NCBI GenBank assembly: GCA_010094025.1
Contig: ML991789.1
Location: 186,001 to 250,000, forward strand
Length of the DNA stretch: 64,000 nucleotides
Direction of reading: 5' to 3'
Origin: Viridothelium virens
Taxonomy: Eukaryota > Ascomycota > Dothideomycetes > Trypetheliales > Trypetheliaceae
Shown: in pieces, positions 23,358 through 38,817 of the stretch
Layout of the letters: each line of letters begins with the position of its first letter
How positions within the stretch are numbered: position 1 is the stretch's first letter
Notes under the pieces: model-generated
Seen by the model: the letters and a program-made list of their open reading frames with translations, nothing else
Told to the model about the DNA's origin: nothing
Databases searched by the model: none
Program-made: the position numbers and the translations under genes

Positions 23358-24522
23358 CAATCCACCTTGGGCTGTGCATGTCTCAGCACTCCATATTTGC
23401 TCTTCCAAGGGCCTTGAGGGGTACTGTACATTGCTGGGACAGGCCAAAGCCGCGGTCTAGCTCAGGCGTTTCTGGATCATATATACCCATCAAACCATGC
23501 ATGTATTTCTGTCCACCACCCATCCCCTTAATTTCCAAGGCTTTTCCATCTTTACCGCGGGCTAGGATCAGGACGGCAGCTATTGTTCTTCACTCAATGA
23601 CGCAGCTGTATCAATTCAAGCCCAAGAGCAAACCCGGAGCTGCCACAGTTGCGCTCTGGCTCGGAGCCGCCTTCTTCATCGCTTGCTCCTTGGATGTCAG
23701 TGCTGGAGTAGATATGGGATGCGGTTCACATTCCTCAACGACGTCTGGATTGGGGTTCGTAGCATTGGTCTTGCGAGAAGGACAATCAATCCATTCACCA
23801 AAGAATCGGTCAGTCCTGATTGTTCTGTATAATTTCTGTTTCACGCCTCATTTGTCAACCAACTGACGAGTTCCTTTGTAAATACTTCCAATACATTTCT
23901 GCCTAAGATCCTATGATCATCATATATTTAGAAAAAGAATTATGCTTCAGTCGAAACCTCCATCTAAATCTTTTGCTTTATTCCTACCGTACAACCAATA
24001 TTCACATTCGATTATTGAATGAGAGCTCTGCATATCTATTTTAATATCTCATGTCCTCAATCTGCAGAATTGACTCTCTGAACGGTACTTTTCTCCTTCT
24101 CTCGCTTCAACTCAGCATTCGAAATGCCACACCGACTGAGGATTGGGAGGGCCAATCTCCCAGACTCTGAATCAAGTCTCTACCAGCTGCTCCCGGTAGC
24201 ACGAAAAGTGAGACAGGTTCGACAGGAGAAGTAGAGACCACGTATAGGAGTGTGGGCGAAGACGGGCAAGAGCAGGAAGAACTTTAAGAAGAATCTAGTC
24301 CAGCAAGCGAAGGTACTAGCATTCCGCAGTAGTCATCTTGTGATGGCTGTGCGTGCCTTTCTCTCATTGTATCAAATTTGTGCGCGATCTCGCTGAGACA
24401 TCACCATTGAACTATATGCCATAGAAGTACTGCAAGAGAATTGGCAGGCTTTTGTGCAGAAGGATCTCGACTGTAAGTGCAGTACGTGAAGCGAGACCTA
24501 CGTCTTCATGCTTGAAAGCCTC
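23358..24522. other. Intergenic region
   Basis: A 162-codon plus-strand frame (23378-23866) and shorter minus-strand frames are present, but none resembles a known family. From about 23880 the DNA becomes AT-rich. Minus-strand sequence just below 24523 may be decayed continuation of the STAND remnant. Confidence 0.45.
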
Positions 24523-25325
24523 CTAAGGAAAATTAATCATGAATGAGGCAAATACCGTCTTTCCAACGCCGGGAATTCCACAATACCATACTCTAGAGTC
24601 TGACCTGCAGTCCGTAGCACAATTTTTAAGCTCTACTTGTTCGAAGAGCTCGTTGTTGAGGCCATCCTGACGCCCTTCCACATTGAATGTCTCAGTTTGT
24701 CTATTTCCTGTTTCGTTGATAAGGGGCATTTGCGAGTCGAACTGTCGAAGTGACCTTGTAGTAGCCGTATCAAATCCTTTACGGTAAGGTCTGCAATCTC
24801 CATTTTTATCTCTTCGGCTACAATATGAGTACTGACAATGTCTTGCTGTATCATCTCTGTCATATTGGCCGTTATTGAAGAGGCATGGACCTGCAGCGTT
24901 TGGACGGTATTGCTGAGGGTTTCGCGTAGGTCATCACACTTGTATTTTAGTTTCTTTAGTGTCTTCTCTTTGAATAGATAGAGAGACTTGCGGAGTCGAG
25001 CTCCTAAGCCCGCTATACCACCGTCCTTTCTTGTCTCATGGTTGATCTTATCTAGCCTAATACGTAAGTCATCGATCCCATTCCTAAATTCATTGGCCGA
25101 TCGATCCAAGTTCCGCACAAGAGCCCTGTGCAGCTTCGGCAACTCCAAGGCACTGTTTATCCAATTAAGATAGTGACTCAGCGAATTCAGGTAGTGTAGT
25201 AGATCTGCGACATCTTTTGCAGCTTCCCGGCAGCTGCTTTCGAAATCATGGAGACCCTTACATACTGTGAGACCTAGAGAGAGCAGACCAGCTATACTTG
25301 ATGCAGTCCCCAGAACTTCTGCCAT
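24523..25325 (-). pseudogene. Truncated STAND/NLR gene: N-terminal fungal STAND domain plus P-loop only
   Basis: The frame from ATG 25325 begins MAEVLGTASSIAGLLSLG and continues with helical sequence (SCREAAKDVADLLHYLNSLS, LRIRLDKINHETRKDG), typical of the N-terminal domain of fungal STAND proteins. It runs to 24633. A second frame (24729-24523) carries VWYCGIPGVGKTVFASF, a Walker A motif normally opening a NACHT domain, but stops 10 codons after the P-loop Thr. The two frames are in different phases, so an intron or frameshift lies near 24650-24730. No NACHT remainder, ankyrin, WD or TPR repeats follow toward 24060. I read it as a 5' fragment of an NLR gene, probably non-functional; a short expressed decoy is possible. 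Confidence 0.7.
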
Positions 25326-27384
25326 CACGAGTCGAACCACGTTGCTAGTATGTCCAGGTACTGTAAGACGGGTATTCCGAAGCCTGCTCTGAGTGCTGGT
25401 GCTATTCGCTGCTAAGCCACTGGCGTTAGGCGTCTAAATCGTCTTCATGTGAGCATCATCTTAATCAGACCTCCCCGGCACAATCATCGCTCGATGTGAA
25501 AGAGCTCTTGACAGCGTGGCGAGTCCAGGGTATGGACAGAGTTCATTGAAGTCGGTCTCTCGAATATGCGTGTTTGAGACATGAAGTTTGCGTACACGGG
25601 CACGACTGAGTGGCGAACGGCATAATCCTTAAGCGCCAAATCCCAGCAAGCTCGAGCTTCCAAAGTCTAAGACGGAGTACGAAGTGCAGACGTCACAGTT
25701 CACAGATTAACATAGGTCCAGAGTAATAGTGACATTGCAATTAGACTCTGCCCGTTGAAACCTCCTTCCACCCCGGAATGCCCTAGTCCATCGGCCAGAT
25801 TATGGATATACTGGTCTCTCCGACGGATTGAGCCGAGCCCCCACTCTAGGGGATAAAATCATAATCGCCCTTCGTATAGACGACTCCCCGTGCCGCTTTC
25901 CTGCGGACTCAACCAGTTTTCAAGACTTGCGAGTCTTAGGTCGCCCCCGAAACCCCTGGACACTATTTACTAGGCTAAGCCATCCCTATAGAGCCATCGA
26001 CTGTCAATCATGAACTGCCGCTCTTTGAGGGTTCAGGGCGATTTTAAGGGGGCGTTGCGGTGGACTGGTGAGCTCGGAATTCGAGATGTGGATGGAGCTC
26101 TTGCCCCTCCTGCCTCCATTGCTACTGCACAGAAACCTGCACCACGTGTGCCGCGCGTAGCCCGCGCATCATACCTAGTAGGTACCCACCCCTTAGGTAA
26201 CTAGTCGAAGTGTTCGCCATGCCAGCCTGCAGTTTGTGTGTTCCCGGTGTGGAGATAGATTTTCTCCAATGCAATGACGGCACGTGCAAGTGGTCGGGGT
26301 CGTGGAAGGTCCCGAGACCCGATGCACATTTAAAGTGCGCGGTAGGCCTTAGGTGTCTTAGGTGATGGTGCTACAAGGGTTGCGCGCCGGCAAGTAAGGG
26401 CATTTTTGTGGGGGTCAAGTCAGGAGGCACATGCTGACCAACTTTGTCCAAGGTTTAGAAAATTTGATGCCTCAAACAACAGTACCAGAAACTTGGAAAA
26501 AAATAGTAAATGATATTTGTGCTCAGGCTCCTACGCTAACGCTATCTACACTCTAAAACAGAGGCAAAGAACAAGGCCAAGTGAAGCATCGTGTGTAATC
26601 GTAGGCAGTGCAGTAGCGCGACGTGCCAGAATGCAAGATCTCCGTCAAACCCCATCGAATCGGAACCTGTGACTCATAAAAGGTCGGAGACGGGGCAAGA
26701 AGTCGTAAAAATCCGAGCACCGGGAGAATGAGAAATGAACAGGCGCGCGCATATTTGGCAATGGTATCGTTCGCAATGAGTGGACCAAAAAGAAAGCGCA
26801 AAGCTGAGTCGAAATGCAGCGAGAGGAGGGAGAAAGCCATCTAGCTCTCTTACCAGAAATCCACCGCTTTTAAAATGATCCAACAGCAACACAGAAATCT
26901 CCACGCCAACCCATAAAATCCACTGACCCCAAGTTCCTCGTGATGTAATGTGTCTCTAAGTCAATTGCTGCAAATAACCCAAACTCTCTGCAAATATTCT
27001 CAATCGTGAATGTTCTCAAGTCAAGAAAATGAAGTGACCGGATCCGGGCTCCTGTAAGTAGGAAAAGCATGATAAGTGGGCAACAAAAAAAAAAAAGGTA
27101 TTTCAGAGATTCTGTATGGTTGTCGATCCAGGTAGATCGGTCCAGTAGTTTGGTGAGAGACCCGTATTGTGTAGCATCGCTTTTGCACCTAAATGGCTTT
27201 TGGTAGATTATAGGGTGTAGATTCTCATGTCCTGGTGCTGCCCTAGCCATTGCTATCGGGCTGCCATCGGATTGGTCGACCCCGGGGAAGCTTCCAGTAA
27301 GACTTTCGGTACCGCTTTCGTTTCCGGCATCGCAATCGCCACGATGAGTCTGCATACAGCAAAGCTATCGAAGTCCATGCGAAC
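25326..27384. other. Gene-less stretch, 2.1 kb
   Basis: Frames at 25828-26204 (+) and 26553-27355 (-) lack recognisable features. The part near 27355 is probably 3' UTR of the scaffold gene. A 12-A run lies near 27086. Confidence 0.5.
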
Positions 27385-31249
<3,865 letters not shown>

Positions 31250-33060
31250 GTCAGGGAAGAGATGGAAAAATGCAAATTAACGGGAGTGGTCCGAATAGCT
31301 TCTGAAGTTTCAGAACTAATCTAGTGTCGCACTGGGTCTAAGACTTCCATAGCCAAGAACCATGCTAGAGTACCGTAACGAAGAGTGAAGCAAAGGGGGG
31401 CCACGGTGGTGGCTAGGGCGGACGACGACTGCTTGGGGGAGATGCCAGAGAAGAATAGAGGCCGGCTGGTCGCAGACTAACGTTAGCAACTGTGGAGAGA
31501 CGGTGGCAGGGCGGCGAGTCATGGTGGTATCCTTGACTAGGCCATGTCGAAGAGCTCGACGGGGCCGGTTGCTGACGCTGGGGCGCTGGGGTGCTGGGAT
31601 CGCCCACCACGCCTGCGCCTAGGGAATGACGAAAAGCAACAACGAGGCCTGCACGAGGCGTCGACATGGCCGCAATGGGGCACCAGCATCGTTTCGCACG
31701 CCGGCGATGGGCGGACAGCTTCGACACGGCAAGCTCGTGGCTGTGGCGTGCAGACCCCGGCCGCGCGTTGGGAGACGGTGACCTGGTGGCCTCTCGTGCA
31801 TCTTAGCATGTATGTCTGCCCTCACCCCTCCAATGACCGCAGCACCGGCGCGATACATGAAGATACCTCCCCAGGCCCGTGCCGCTGCGCCTGGCCGGCA
31901 TGAACATCGATGCTACCAGCCCGCTCGAAGTGGCTTCGAAGCCAGAAAATTTGTGGCCAGCCTCCCAGATGCCAGTTATGCGGCATGCTCACGCCCAGGG
32001 ACGGCATTTCCGGGACGTTTATGCAAGCACATTTCCAACGACGTGGGTGGGTGGGTACATATGGATGAGTAAGGTAAGACACTATGGCATTGTTCGGTGT
32101 ACGGTAATTATACTGAGGCGCGCGTAGCCGCGAGTGGCACCCAGAAGAGAGAGAGCATCTCACCATCTCAGCTTGCCAAGGTTGCAGTGCTGTCGCTGAG
32201 ATCATTACAATTCCTCTCGGCGCCATTAGCAAGCTCTTCAGCTCTAGGTACGCACATTACGGAGTACAAGCAGTTATTCTCATCACTACCTCTCCATATA
32301 ACTACCTAAGGCTAAGGTACCTTACTGTATGGCCATGTGCGGAACTTTGGATCCCGACGGTACCCCAAGAGATGGTCCGACCCCGATCTGCATTGTCCAC
32401 TAAAGAGGATTGGTTCCCATCAACGTGGTTAGCCAAGAAGTTGTTGTCGGTTTGGCAGTCTTCTGGCGCTTCTTGCTGCTTCCATGTGTCTGCGGAATGT
32501 CCCTGAAGTTATTGTGAAAGATGCCAGGAAGACCGCGTGTGAATACCCAAGATGGCTACAGGTCAACGTCTTTTGCCCCTGTTCCACCAAGACAGGTAAT
32601 AAGACCCACCACGTCGGCTATTCTCCGTCACGGTCTGTTCTAATAAGCCATTCTAAGCCTCTTTCTGATTCCGGCGCACACTCTCTTTTCAGGCCTCGTT
32701 TTTGTTCCCCTAAGTCTCCAGGTGCTTTTCCCTGTCTGAGGCTGGATTGAGTTAGGCTCAAGAGATTACAGGAAGCCAACGCCGAAGACCCCAACGGCCC
32801 ACGAGCTTAGAGCAGCAGCGTGCCACCTCGTAGCACAGCTAACGTAGTCGCTCTTGGCCCGGAGCATGATGCTCGGTTCCTCTATTCAAAGAATAAGGAT
32901 AATAATGTCATTTTACTGTAGTCTGACACCAAATGAGCGCCTTCGCCGTCAACTGTCACCGCAGAGGTTGGCTGTAGGCATCCTCCTGTTGGCTACTCAG
33001 AGATACTTAGCCATGCTCGTCTGCCATTCGCTCGCCGTCACGATGACCGAGGCGCTAAGT
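31250..33060. other. Gene-less stretch, first part
   Basis: Upstream region of the scaffold gene (to about 31.6 kb), followed by GC-rich sequence (31.5-31.9 kb) with long frames on several strands that look like composition artefacts. No family resemblance seen. Confidence 0.5.
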
Positions 33061-33096
33061 CGCAAGAAGCATCGCAAGAAGCATCGCAAGAAGCAT
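33061..33096. repeat. Three perfect 12-bp tandem repeats
   Basis: The unit CGCAAGAAGCAT is present three times without mismatch. It lies in a gene-less stretch. Confidence 0.95.
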
Positions 33097-36000
33097 ATCA
33101 GAGGGTGAGAGCTTCGGGAAAGTTCCCGTGCCAACCAATGACGAGAGAAATTGACCGACCAAGATCGGCAGATTGCCTCAGCCGGGTAGAAGGAGCCTCC
33201 CGTCTCCTCTCATTGCGACCGTGTTTGCCATTTACAACAACGATCGGCGTCTTAATAACGCGAGCGAAAGCAGCAATCATGTTGGCACGCATATTTCTTG
33301 CAATTTTGGATGATGCGCGTTTGCGAATCTCGTTTAGAGGCGAGTGGACGGCTAAGAGGCGTGCCTCAAGGTGAACACAGATGAAAAAGGTGCAAATAGT
33401 TAATAGCCTTATGCACCCTATCCGTGGAGCCATACCAGCCATACTACATCTCCTCTAGCCTCACGACCTAGTCTGCAAAGACAGGTTGCATCGGGCCTCA
33501 CCGTCGTCGACTAGGGCAGTCGAAGCTCGCAATTACCTTTGTCGCGGGCACTCCGTACTTTGAACACCGGGCATTCCAGTCTCAAATCCAAGCTCTGAGG
33601 CCATTGAATACAAAATTGAGACTTGGCGACGAAGTTGTCATTCGCACGCCCAAACCAATCATGTATGCAGTAGAATGCGCTTATCCGCTTGGTCGAGAAG
33701 ACACGGTGCTGCCTGACTCGCACAACTCCCCGTCTACCAGTGACATTGATTGCCGAACAATGTAGCGGCGCTGCAAGGTGATGGAAGACCCAATCCTACG
33801 GATCTACCCTCGCTCAAGATCTGCCCGTTTCAAAAGTCGAGAAGCAATACTCCGTACTCCTGAAGTACGCGTAGCGCGACAGCGAGACAAAACGAATTCA
33901 ACCGTGACGCGCAGCCTCCTTTCTGGACTTGCAGAAGGAAGAAGGATCTGCTCCACCACCATAAGCCATCTGAATCCGTGCGCAAGCCACTGCTGGCGCA
34001 ATTTCCAATTTGCTTCCTCCCTGTCTCAACGCGTCTTCGCGCGGCTCGGTCGCGGATGTGCGCAGCTCGCCTCGCAGAATAACGTTCGCACGATCGTCAA
34101 TTGATAGTCGCCCACGTGTGAAGCCGAGCCCCAACTCAGTAGTGTACCATCAATGATGATCCTCGTTCGAGCCCGCGAGCTAGGTACAGTACGACAAAAT
34201 CACTTCAGGATGGTGGTCTCTCCTTTTCGCGTTACCAACTGGCGAAATGATGAGCATGAAGACTATCGAATTCAAGGGACCATCTCGCCTGCACGCTTCA
34301 CCCGTGAGAGGGTTGACAAGGCTGCAGACAATAATGCAGAGAAGGGAGAAGTAATCCTTCCGTGGCAGGATCTGCATCCTCCACCATACCTCACTAACCA
34401 GCGTGTGCTCCTGCACCGGACAGCCTGGGGACGGGTAGCAAGGAGAGTGGTACGGCATCTTTTGACGTCTTTTCTTCCTCCCGATAACTCACTACCAATG
34501 AGAGCGGCCACAAGGGCAATATCTGGATCAGTACCTGGCCAAGAAACGACACTCGCAGCTGTCGTTGTGCGCGATGTTGGTGACCAACAAGATCTGCCTG
34601 CTCTAGCTGCAAGACCTGCATGAAAGCTGCTTCCATCCCGACCAGCTCCGGACCGTTTTAGGACACACAGTGTCTGCTTTGGGACCAAAGCAAAGCGCTG
34701 CTCATGAAGCTGATTTGCTGATCACCTCAGGTGGTAGGACGAGATCCAAGTCTTGTTATTGTCATCGTGAGGTGCAAGTGACGCAGGAAATGCTTTTCTT
34801 CGGATATCGATGGCAGAAATCAGCCGCACCTGGTCCAGTTCAACGGGAATCACCAACATTTAGACCCCAGGTTGCGCTTCGTTCTTTGTGTCTCGGTCTG
34901 GTCCTGTGGGCTTCATCTTTCAGTCGCACTTGCCGTTCCCTGCCAGCGCTTCGGTTTAGAACAGCTGTTACAATCGCTGCCCCGCCACAATACTTGTGAA
35001 CCCCTCCTCCATTCTAATTTTCAGGGCGCACGTAGCACGTCAAAGTCTTAGCAGAATTGCGTTACATACGACTAGATCTTGGCCACATGGCTTCGCCCAC
35101 ACTAGCCTGCCTCGATTTTCGGGTGAAACGCGCGACTGGGCTGCACCGAGACTACTGTACCAGGTATCGCACTAGTTGACCAGATACCTTACGTGCACCA
35201 AGAGTCTATGTATCTATACAAGTTTCCATAAACCCGCTAATCGCATTTCTCTATTCGTCTCTCGTTGTTCGCGCTGTTCCCCTTTCTTGATCGTGGCTAG
35301 CAGCCAGATATTACTGTGCGTCTCTTGATACGCGCTTCTAGGATATGGGACTAGATCCGGCATCGTGGCTTGATACTTCTGAGACGCAGACGCGGGATCA
35401 TGCGTTTCCTCCATCTTCTAGAACCTGGCTCTGTACCCTCGTCTGAGACGCGAGCGCTCGGCCGTTTTAAAGCTCGGCCGGGCGGTTGTCACAGATTCGA
35501 TCGTCCACGTTGTCCTATATTGGCTGTCTTATAGAATCGAAACAACGGCTACCAAGGAACAAGGTCCTTGAAAAAGCAAGGGTGCCACGAGCGGGAGAAC
35601 CATCACAAGGTTAGCCGTGGTAAATTTTCTAAATGTCCCTGCCTCGAATCTTTCGGAATAACCACCTGCATGTATGATGCTTATAGAGTTGAGTAAAGAC
35701 CCGAAGTTCATTCTATCGCCCGTTCAACCTTAACCCTTTTTTGACTTGAACTGATCAGCCAGATAGCCACTAGTCTGAGTTTTGCCTAAGAGTAAGACAT
35801 CAGTATCCGCATGTCTCGATGAAGGCTTTGTTGAACTATGGCTTCTTGGACATTTGCGGGGAGCAGGCTCAAACACGCTACGAACCAAGTTCACCGTACG
35901 GACCATGAACGACGCATGGATTACGGTAAGGATCCTCTTGATCTCAAGAAGCCTTTGGTGTATTTGAGCAACCGAAGCCGATGCATGGTTTGGTGGGACG

Positions 36001-36304
36001 TAGATTCCAGAAGTGGCTCAGGGGTAAAACACTCTATCCTGACCTCTCCACACTCTTGACAAATCCCACGACGAGCCTACACCCTCCACGATGGGCTACG
36101 AAAGCTGTTGGGCAGAAAAGCTATACTGGATCAATCATTGCCGAGCATTGTTACTCAATGTCATTGGGTTTGGGAAGTATGCGGCCTACGTGTACTTCCC
36201 TTTAAAACTCTCCAAGTCTCATAACTATCAATTCCATATCTTTTCTACGCATAATTTCTCTCCACACCCAAATTACACGTGCGAACCCCGATCTACAACT
36301 ACGC
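33097..36304. other. Gene-less stretch, second part, 3.2 kb
   Basis: Frames of 114-156 codons at 33098-33442 (-) and 34153-34623 (+) have no recognisable domain or splice partners. No tRNA, rRNA or transposase was recognised. It may hold diverged or lineage-specific genes that I cannot see. Confidence 0.45.
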
Positions 36305-37105
36305 TCACATACCTTCGTCTGCCCCAGTACCATTCCTCCCATAGTACTGCCACTGCAACGCCTTCCAATTCTGGTTTCCATGCCTCCTCTCATCCCGATC
36401 ATCCTTGCCTTTCTGCGACATTCTTCCATCCCCTCCTCTCGCCATCCTTGCTCGTCCTCTATTAGCACCATATCCTGTCTGCTCTTCTCGCCTTCGCTGC
36501 GCTCCTCTCCACTGCTCGTCTTTCGCGCCTGCGACTTCCTGTCCTCGCCAGTTCCCCCCAGGTCCATCCTCTTCCCCATCTCCAGCCCCAAACTCATATT
36601 GATGGCCATTTTCATTGCTGGTCCACCGCCAGGGGCTACCCCCGTGTACCGTACGTGAACGCACGTACGCTGGCATGTATGTAGGTCGCGGCCGCCGCAC
36701 CTTCTCCTCCCCCATCTCAAGATCTCTTTCCCGCCGCGCCTCGCACGTCCGACAGTACGCGTGGGGATGTCGGCAGCGTCGCCATCGCCACCAGCGAGGT
36801 TCCTCAGCCGTCACTTCTTGCTGGCCTCGCCGTCGCGCCCCATGGTCTCTTGCTGCTTGGCTCCTCCCGCCTCGAGATCGCTCTGCTGTTGTTCTCCGCC
36901 GATGATCGTGTATACGAACGGGCGGGAGGGACTCGTCTGAGCTGCTCTCGTAAACCAGACATGGCCGGGGATGGGTTCGGCGTAACCAGCAGTGGTGGAG
37001 GTAGGCTAGGACGAGGAAGACGACGGCGGCGAGGGAGACGGCGAGAGGGATGGCAGTGGAGAGGGGGGTAGTGGCTGGACGGGGATAGGGCGGCAAAGTT
37101 GTCAT
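36305..37105 (-). CDS. Predicted single-pass membrane protein, function unknown
   Basis: 266 residues from the first true ATG (MTTLPPYPRPATT). Seen: a short proline-rich N-terminus, one hydrophobic helix (IPLAVSLAAVVFLVLAYLHHC, about 19-39), then a very basic Arg-rich region with a CRHPHAYCRTCEARRERDLE segment containing three cysteines, and a Gly/Arg/Glu-rich tail. Many fungal genomes carry short proteins of this kind with an N-terminal anchor and a CxxC-like cytosolic patch. I do not recognise a named family. The frame could be shorter than drawn, since the last 100 codons are low-complexity and a 3' intron is possible. Confidence 0.5.
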   Translation of the reverse strand: MTTLPPYPRPATTPLSTAIPLAVSLAAVVFLVLAYLHHCWLRRTHPRPCLVYESSSDESLPPVRIHDHRRRTTAERSRGGRSQAARDHGARRRGQQEVTAEEPRWWRWRRCRHPHAYCRTCEARRERDLEMGEEKVRRPRPTYMPAYVRSRTVHGGSPWRWTSNENGHQYEFGAGDGEEDGPGGNWRGQEVAGAKDEQWRGAQRRREEQTGYGANRGRARMARGGDGRMSQKGKDDRDERRHGNQNWKALQWQYYGRNGTGADEGM

Positions 37106-38028
37106 TCTGTTAGTTTGATGTCCAGGTGCATGTTCAGAGAGGGCCTTTCGGGTTGGAACGATGAGAAAGCTGAAGGGAGGAAGCAAGAAGGGGGCAAGAG
37201 GGATGAGGGTTGAGTGGACATTGTTTGCCCACCTTGAGGCCGATTAGCAGAAAGTGTTCGGCCCCTGGTTGTGGAGGATCATTTGTGGATCATTTGTGCA
37301 ATGAAAGCTCAGAGTGACGTTCGATATGGGCAAACATTCTGCAGGCTAGTACCAGAGTAGATGTAACGCCAGTCGTTCAGCATGCGGCCAGCCGGGAATG
37401 GCATAAGTATGAATGGCCGTTAGGTCGAATTGATTTCTGCGAAATATATCTGTCAGACTATATTAGAATTTGTTCTTCTAGGTGATTTCCCGGGTGCAGA
37501 GATACAGAGACTCAGCGAGAATACGGATCCTGTGGTGACTTTTCTTGGTCGCTGCTGTCGTTTATCACTGTCCATACAGGCCGGCAGAGAAGGTGGTGCT
37601 GGCTGAGTCTTCATCAACTTAGAGTGGTAGAGTCCAGGAAATGCGCAACTACTAGATATCGCAAACCTTGGAGTGCCGTACTAAAACCTTGCTAAGAAGT
37701 CATGTGAAGTGGACGACAGTGGCGATCTTTGAGGGCTTCTAGAGACTGAGAACTCGGTCTTTGGTTTCCCTTATTGGCCATCTTCCTACGCGAAGCTCCT
37801 ACCAATGAAATCTTAGATTTTTGTTACGAACTTATGTATATGTCTACGTACAAGGTTCACTATTAGAGGCTCAACAGAACACAATCATGTCAAAGTATTC
37901 ATTCTGAATAGGTAGACCGAAAGGCGGGCTGCACGATTAATTCCAGCCCCATGCACCTGACAACTATATTACGTCCTCAAGCAGCAGCCTATCTTCCTTC
38001 ACCTTCGAAGGGGACAAAGGCCATTGAC
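37106..38028. other. Gene-less stretch
   Basis: Promoter region of the preceding minus-strand gene and spacer. Nothing specific is seen. Confidence 0.5.
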
Positions 38029-38190
38029 CTAACCCGCTTCTGTCTCGCCGCCTTGCTCTCGTGCTTGGTTTACTTTGTCGGCATAAAGCCTAATCTCCCA
38101 ATCCATCACCAGTTTCCACATCAAGTAGATGATGATAGCCAAGAGGACCATGCAGATCAGAATGACAATGACAGCCGTCGTGCCGCGCAT
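38029..38190 (-). CDS. Small single-pass membrane protein, 53 aa
   Basis: From ATG 38190 the frame encodes MRGTTAVIVILICMVLLAII and continues as one hydrophobic helix into IYLMWKLVMDWEIRLYADKV and a charged Glu/Gly tail. The hydrophobic N-terminal helix followed by a short amphipathic charged tail suggests a real micro-protein, possibly of mitochondrial or ER membrane. An in-frame extension upstream (to 38316) lacks an ATG before this one that would look better. No homologue is recalled, so the call rests on composition only. Confidence 0.4.
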   Translation of the reverse strand: MRGTTAVIVILICMVLLAIIIYLMWKLVMDWEIRLYADKVNQAREQGGETEAG

Positions 38191-38817
38191 GGTTGCAGTA
38201 GTTAGGCGTGCTGGGGTATGTCGTAAAGAGGAGAAGTTGATAAGGAGCTTGCGCTGAAAATGACTGGAATGTAGGTGTCTGGTCGAGTACCTAGATAGAT
38301 TAGGGCTGGACAACATGCAAAATATGATCGGGGGCAGGTGGCCTACAATGCGAACTCACTGACTGCAGTACACGATTGTGCGGTGGAGAGGGTAACGCGG
38401 ATAAGGTAGAGTATGCCCGTGGACACCGCAAGCGAGAAAGAGGCGTCGTGTTCCGTCTTGAGCCCGTAGAATATGGTGCGCAGCCGATCCTGTACCTACA
38501 GAGCCAAATGCTGTTCAGGGACAAAACCGGGGAGACAAAGGATATCTAGCACACTGGGGGCGGAGAAGCGCGATGTTTGTTGTGATGAGTGTTGCTTTGA
38601 AAGGGAGATAGGCTCGCGTCAGCTGCGTGTTATAGACAGACAACGTCACCTCCTAGAAACGCGGGCGAACCCTGACATCAGTGAATTGCAAGATGAGTGA
38701 TCTGATTGTAAGTTTAGAAGGTTTTGTGTGTTTTCGTTACAGTCCAGTGTGACAGCGGGACCACATGTGTCGTGCCAGATGACCATCATTCGTCGGTGTA
38801 AGTCTTCGCTCGCTGGC
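38191..38817. other. Spacer downstream of THADA/Trm732 gene
   Basis: No supported feature; short plus-strand frames only. Confidence 0.5.

Noticed and set aside
23378-23866. 162-codon plus-strand frame after the NSRP1-like gene
   Set aside because: It starts 20 bp past the stop of a real gene, has no recognisable domain, and probably covers 3' UTR and spacer.
34150-34185. Possible tRNA because of a GTTCGAGCC motif
   Set aside because: No matching acceptor, D-arm or anticodon stem could be drawn around it.
34153-34623. 156-codon plus-strand frame in the gene-poor stretch
   Set aside because: An overlapping minus-strand frame of similar length exists, neither has domain-like patterns, and no splice partners are visible; best explained by base composition.
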